From an uncultured Alphaproteobacteria bacterium (GTDB lineage Bacteria; Pseudomonadota; Alphaproteobacteria; RF32; CAG-239), in assembly GCA_934255405.1 (NCBI GenBank), contig CAKQNT010000005.1:1-64000 (forward strand): a stretch of 64,000 nucleotides of DNA, in the 5' to 3' direction. This document shows positions 61,408 through 64,000 of this stretch, in pieces (position 1 is the first letter of the stretch; each line of letters starts with the position of its first letter). The notes under the pieces are model-generated. The model was not told where the DNA came from and made no database searches. It saw only the letters and a program-made list of their open reading frames with translations. The position numbers and the translations under genes are program-made.

Positions 61408-63957
61408 TTAATCTATGTTGTTGTTTTGCAGAGATTCCTGATACAATTTGGCATAACCGGCAAAGGTCTCTACATCGTTGACTATAGAATTGATTTCTTT
61501 AATGTCAACTTTATCTTTTTCCAGCTGATTAGTTAAGATATTAAAAATGCTATGATATTGAGTATTGGCAAAATAAGGCAGAAACTTGTTGCGCAAGCGT
61601 ACCAAAACCGTTTCTTTGCCGGCTTTTTTTAGAGTGGTTGCCCAGTCTAAAATATAGTTAATCTGCTCGGTGGAGAGCGGTTTGCCGGGGGTTGGTTCCT
61701 CTATCAGATATTTTACGGTATCTGCGGCATCGGCCCAGCGTCCTCCGTCCCAATAAAGCTTAAACTTGTGGAGTAGAGCAGTGCGGCTGTAGTCGTCCGC
61801 CAGCAATGCCAGCGCATCGTCGGTTTTGCCGATTTCCGACAGAGCACGGGCGCGGATTACTCGGCGGGGATTGCTGGTTTCGGGAGAAAGGTTTTCCGAA
61901 TAAGTTTTTTTGAGAATTTCTATAGCCTGAGCGGGGTGTTGATTAAACAGGTTGATAATAGCCAGACGGGCGCCAATTCGGGCACGGTTTTCAACTGATA
62001 GATTTGCCGAATTTAGCAGAGTGTTGAGTAAATCTGCTGCGCGCTCAACCAAATCTACCGCAACCAATCTATCAGCCAGACGCTGAATAATGGCGTTTTT
62101 GCGAGAGCTCATATCGGCCAGCCAATTAAAGTCTTTGTACAAAGCCAGCGCTTTTACCGGCGAGAGTTTATCATCGGCCTGATTGCTCAAAAAGATGTCT
62201 TCAAATACTCTAACCATTTTGTCGGCAATGAGTTTCTTTTGTTCTTCGGTTTTGGCGAAGTCTACGGCCTCACTCAAAACCCGCAGCGAATTGTAATAAT
62301 CAAAGTCTTTGAGGTAGAGGTCTGACAGTTTATTCAGCAGCTGAAGTTTGAAACGCGGCTCTGTCCAAGCAAAACGCAGCATCTCCAGCTCGGAAATGGC
62401 ATTTTTCAGCGGCATGGATTTGATGCTTTGGCTGAGAACGGCATTTTTATATCTGGCCAAAGCCGAATATTTGGCGGAGGCGCTGTGAATGATGTTGCGG
62501 TATTCTTTAATGGCGTTGCGCGGATAGCCCTGCATTTCCAGCTTTTGAGCGGCCAGATAATTAATCTCGGGATTTAGGTTGCGCATGCGGTCGGGAACAG
62601 AGCGTAAAATGTCAATAAAGTTTTGGGTAGAAAGATCATCTCCAGATTTAATGGAATTTTCGGCGGCAACCAGCGCAATCTGATCTTTTATCGGTTGGGG
62701 GTAGTCGCGAATCAACGAAATATGAGCAAATATAATGGCATTGTTGGGCTCTTTATATTCATATGCACTTTGGGCGAGGGTGCGCCAGAAAATTCCTTCA
62801 TTTTGTTCCGGAAGTTTTCCGTATGAAAAGTCTTCAACCGCTTCGGGGTAGCGACGAGCTAAAAAGTTGGCGATACCGCTCAAAGCATGGAACTTTTCGG
62901 TATTTGCTTCTTCAAGCTTGTTTTTCTTAAATTGGTTGAGAATATAGAGCGCATTGGAGCCCAGACCATTATATAAGTAGAACTTGGCTAGTTCAATACG
63001 GAGGAGGTTCTTTTCGCTGATGGGGGCGGTGATAATATTTTTTTTGAGCTGATCTACCACATCAACAAATTTGCTGCTGATGAGTTTTTGGGGAATCTGC
63101 AAATCAAAAAAGTTATCCCCTGCGGCTTGTTCTTTGGATTGCTGGCGGCGTTTGAGCAGATCTAAATCGCCGGTAATATTCAGGCTGCGTCCTTGGGCTC
63201 GCAAAGTAAGTCCGGAGTTGCCGCGAGTCAGCATAATATCTGGCGCATTGATAACAAAAGCCAAACCTTGCAGTGTGTTTAAGATATCAAATTCCGGATA
63301 GTGGTATGCGTGATTGATGCCGATATTGGGCTGCGAAGACGGCGCAATGCTGATAATATCGCCGATTTCTGGGTCAATGATGGAAATTACATTGCCGGAG
63401 CCGGTGGTTGGAATGTATAGATAAGGCTGTTTGAGGCTGTCATATTGAGTGAATATGGTAAGCTCCTTAAAATCACGATGCGGAATCTCGCCGGTATATA
63501 AATCCAAAATCCACAGCAGACCTTCTTTACGGATTGAAGATTTGACACCTTCTGCCGGAGTAACCTGAATTAGAGTTCCCAACGGGTGCGGAAATTGCAA
63601 AATATTTTCGGCCAAATTGCCGGCGGTTTGTTTGAGGGCTTCAATGTCTATCTGTTGCGGGTGATCAAAAATCAACCACAATTTGCCGTTTCTTTCAAAG
63701 GCGCCCAAGTTTACCGATGTTGTCCAGCCAAAGCTCAAGCTGGCAATTTGTCGTTTGGCAACTTTAGCCGGCGAGGCTACAATATCGGTATTGCGAACGG
63801 TATTTACGCTTTCTACCACCACCGGACTAGAGTGGACGGCAATGGGCAAGTCTTCTATGGTAATGGCGTCGCGCGCAAAAACTATCTTTACGCAAACCAG
63901 CTCAAACACGAGCAGGGCGAAAAAAAGTATTAATATATTGCGGACAGCCTTAAACAA
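61408..63957 (-). CDS. Large TPR-like envelope protein, hypothetical
   Basis: An 849-residue protein. An N-terminal hydrophobic segment (ILILFFALLVFELVCVKIVF) acts as signal or anchor. A beta-rich region (about 60-260) precedes a long helical-repeat region of TPR/Sel1-like hairpins (LALYKDFNWLADMSSRK, AADLLNTLLNSANLS, QAIEILKKTYSENLS, DALALLADDYSRT). Likely periplasmic protein-protein interaction. It starts 43 bases from the right edge and is followed 3 bases later by uvrB. No specific function recognised. Confidence 0.7.
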   Translation of the reverse strand: MFKAVRNILILFFALLVFELVCVKIVFARDAITIEDLPIAVHSSPVVVESVNTVRNTDIVASPAKVAKRQIASLSFGWTTSVNLGAFERNGKLWLIFDHPQQIDIEALKQTAGNLAENILQFPHPLGTLIQVTPAEGVKSSIRKEGLLWILDLYTGEIPHRDFKELTIFTQYDSLKQPYLYIPTTGSGNVISIIDPEIGDIISIAPSSQPNIGINHAYHYPEFDILNTLQGLAFVINAPDIMLTRGNSGLTLRAQGRSLNITGDLDLLKRRQQSKEQAAGDNFFDLQIPQKLISSKFVDVVDQLKKNIITAPISEKNLLRIELAKFYLYNGLGSNALYILNQFKKNKLEEANTEKFHALSGIANFLARRYPEAVEDFSYGKLPEQNEGIFWRTLAQSAYEYKEPNNAIIFAHISLIRDYPQPIKDQIALVAAENSIKSGDDLSTQNFIDILRSVPDRMRNLNPEINYLAAQKLEMQGYPRNAIKEYRNIIHSASAKYSALARYKNAVLSQSIKSMPLKNAISELEMLRFAWTEPRFKLQLLNKLSDLYLKDFDYYNSLRVLSEAVDFAKTEEQKKLIADKMVRVFEDIFLSNQADDKLSPVKALALYKDFNWLADMSSRKNAIIQRLADRLVAVDLVERAADLLNTLLNSANLSVENRARIGARLAIINLFNQHPAQAIEILKKTYSENLSPETSNPRRVIRARALSEIGKTDDALALLADDYSRTALLHKFKLYWDGGRWADAADTVKYLIEEPTPGKPLSTEQINYILDWATTLKKAGKETVLVRLRNKFLPYFANTQYHSIFNILTNQLEKDKVDIKEINSIVNDVETFAGYAKLYQESLQNNNID

Positions 63958-64000
63958 TTTTGAGCCTTATCGTTATATGTTATTGCCAATCAGCTCGGCG

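Overview
The window is a moderately A+T-rich bacterial chromosome segment with about 60 protein genes, two tRNA-Leu genes, one clear defence or mobile island and many long-hairpin repeats. Gene content points to an alphaproteobacterium: the mreBCD-mrdA-rodA block, DUF465, DUF3108, a YbjN-domain protein, short-form psd followed by pssA, and GAGTC (GANTC) sites beside DnaA boxes. An [FeFe] hydrogenase operon and an L-lactate dehydrogenase suggest an anaerobic, fermentative life, for example in the gut. The lineage is inferred from gene content and not from any search.

Layout. 1-4.5 kb: the end of one flagellin gene, a Cys-rich DUF2769-type protein with a helical partner, a U32/TrhP protein, a DUF3108 protein and ddl. 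4.5-4.9 kb: a 126-bp tandem repeat array, then miaA. 5.9-11.6 kb: the rod-shape operon mreB, mreC, mreD, mrdA, rodA. 11.6-14.3 kb: a second flagellin gene with a very large beta-helix-like insert, bracketed by long-hairpin repeats. 14.3-19.3 kb: a five-gene [FeFe] hydrogenase operon combining a group B-type enzyme, a sensory group C-type hydrogenase with PAS domain, a SpoIIE/PP2C phosphatase and two thioredoxin-like ferredoxins. 19.5-24 kb: two tandem degenerate EAL-like proteins, DUF465, a slipin and an orphan gene.

24.1-35.0 kb is a visibly A+T-richer island next to tRNA-Leu(CAG). It holds two divergent Fic proteins, a fused remnant of an AAA ATPase and a serine recombinase, then a four-gene block on the minus strand: an MmeI-like nuclease-methyltransferase interrupted by one in-frame TAG, an AIPR protein, a DExH helicase and a GIY-YIG protein. 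Recombinase C-terminal remnants lie on both sides of the block. This is the best candidate for an unusual defence system.

35-64 kb is mostly housekeeping: uppP, a receiver protein, an M23 peptidase, xseA, an orphan HigA-like regulator, ftsY, mtaB, an outer-membrane barrel, ldh, an ABC-2 exporter, acpP-fabF-mltG, a YbjN protein, a DnaA-box cluster, lgt, a degenerate GGDEF protein, queA, two tandem LysR-like regulators, tRNA-Leu(UAA) with a decayed tandem remnant, psd-pssA, an unknown protein, an esterase, uvrB and a large TPR-like envelope protein.

The most novel signal outside genes is a family of 102-125-bp long hairpins at five loci (after the first flagellin, ddl-miaA, mreB-mreC, rodA-flagellin-hydrogenase, upstream of ldh). 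Copies share modules, but basal, middle and apical arms differ between copies while each copy stays self-complementary.
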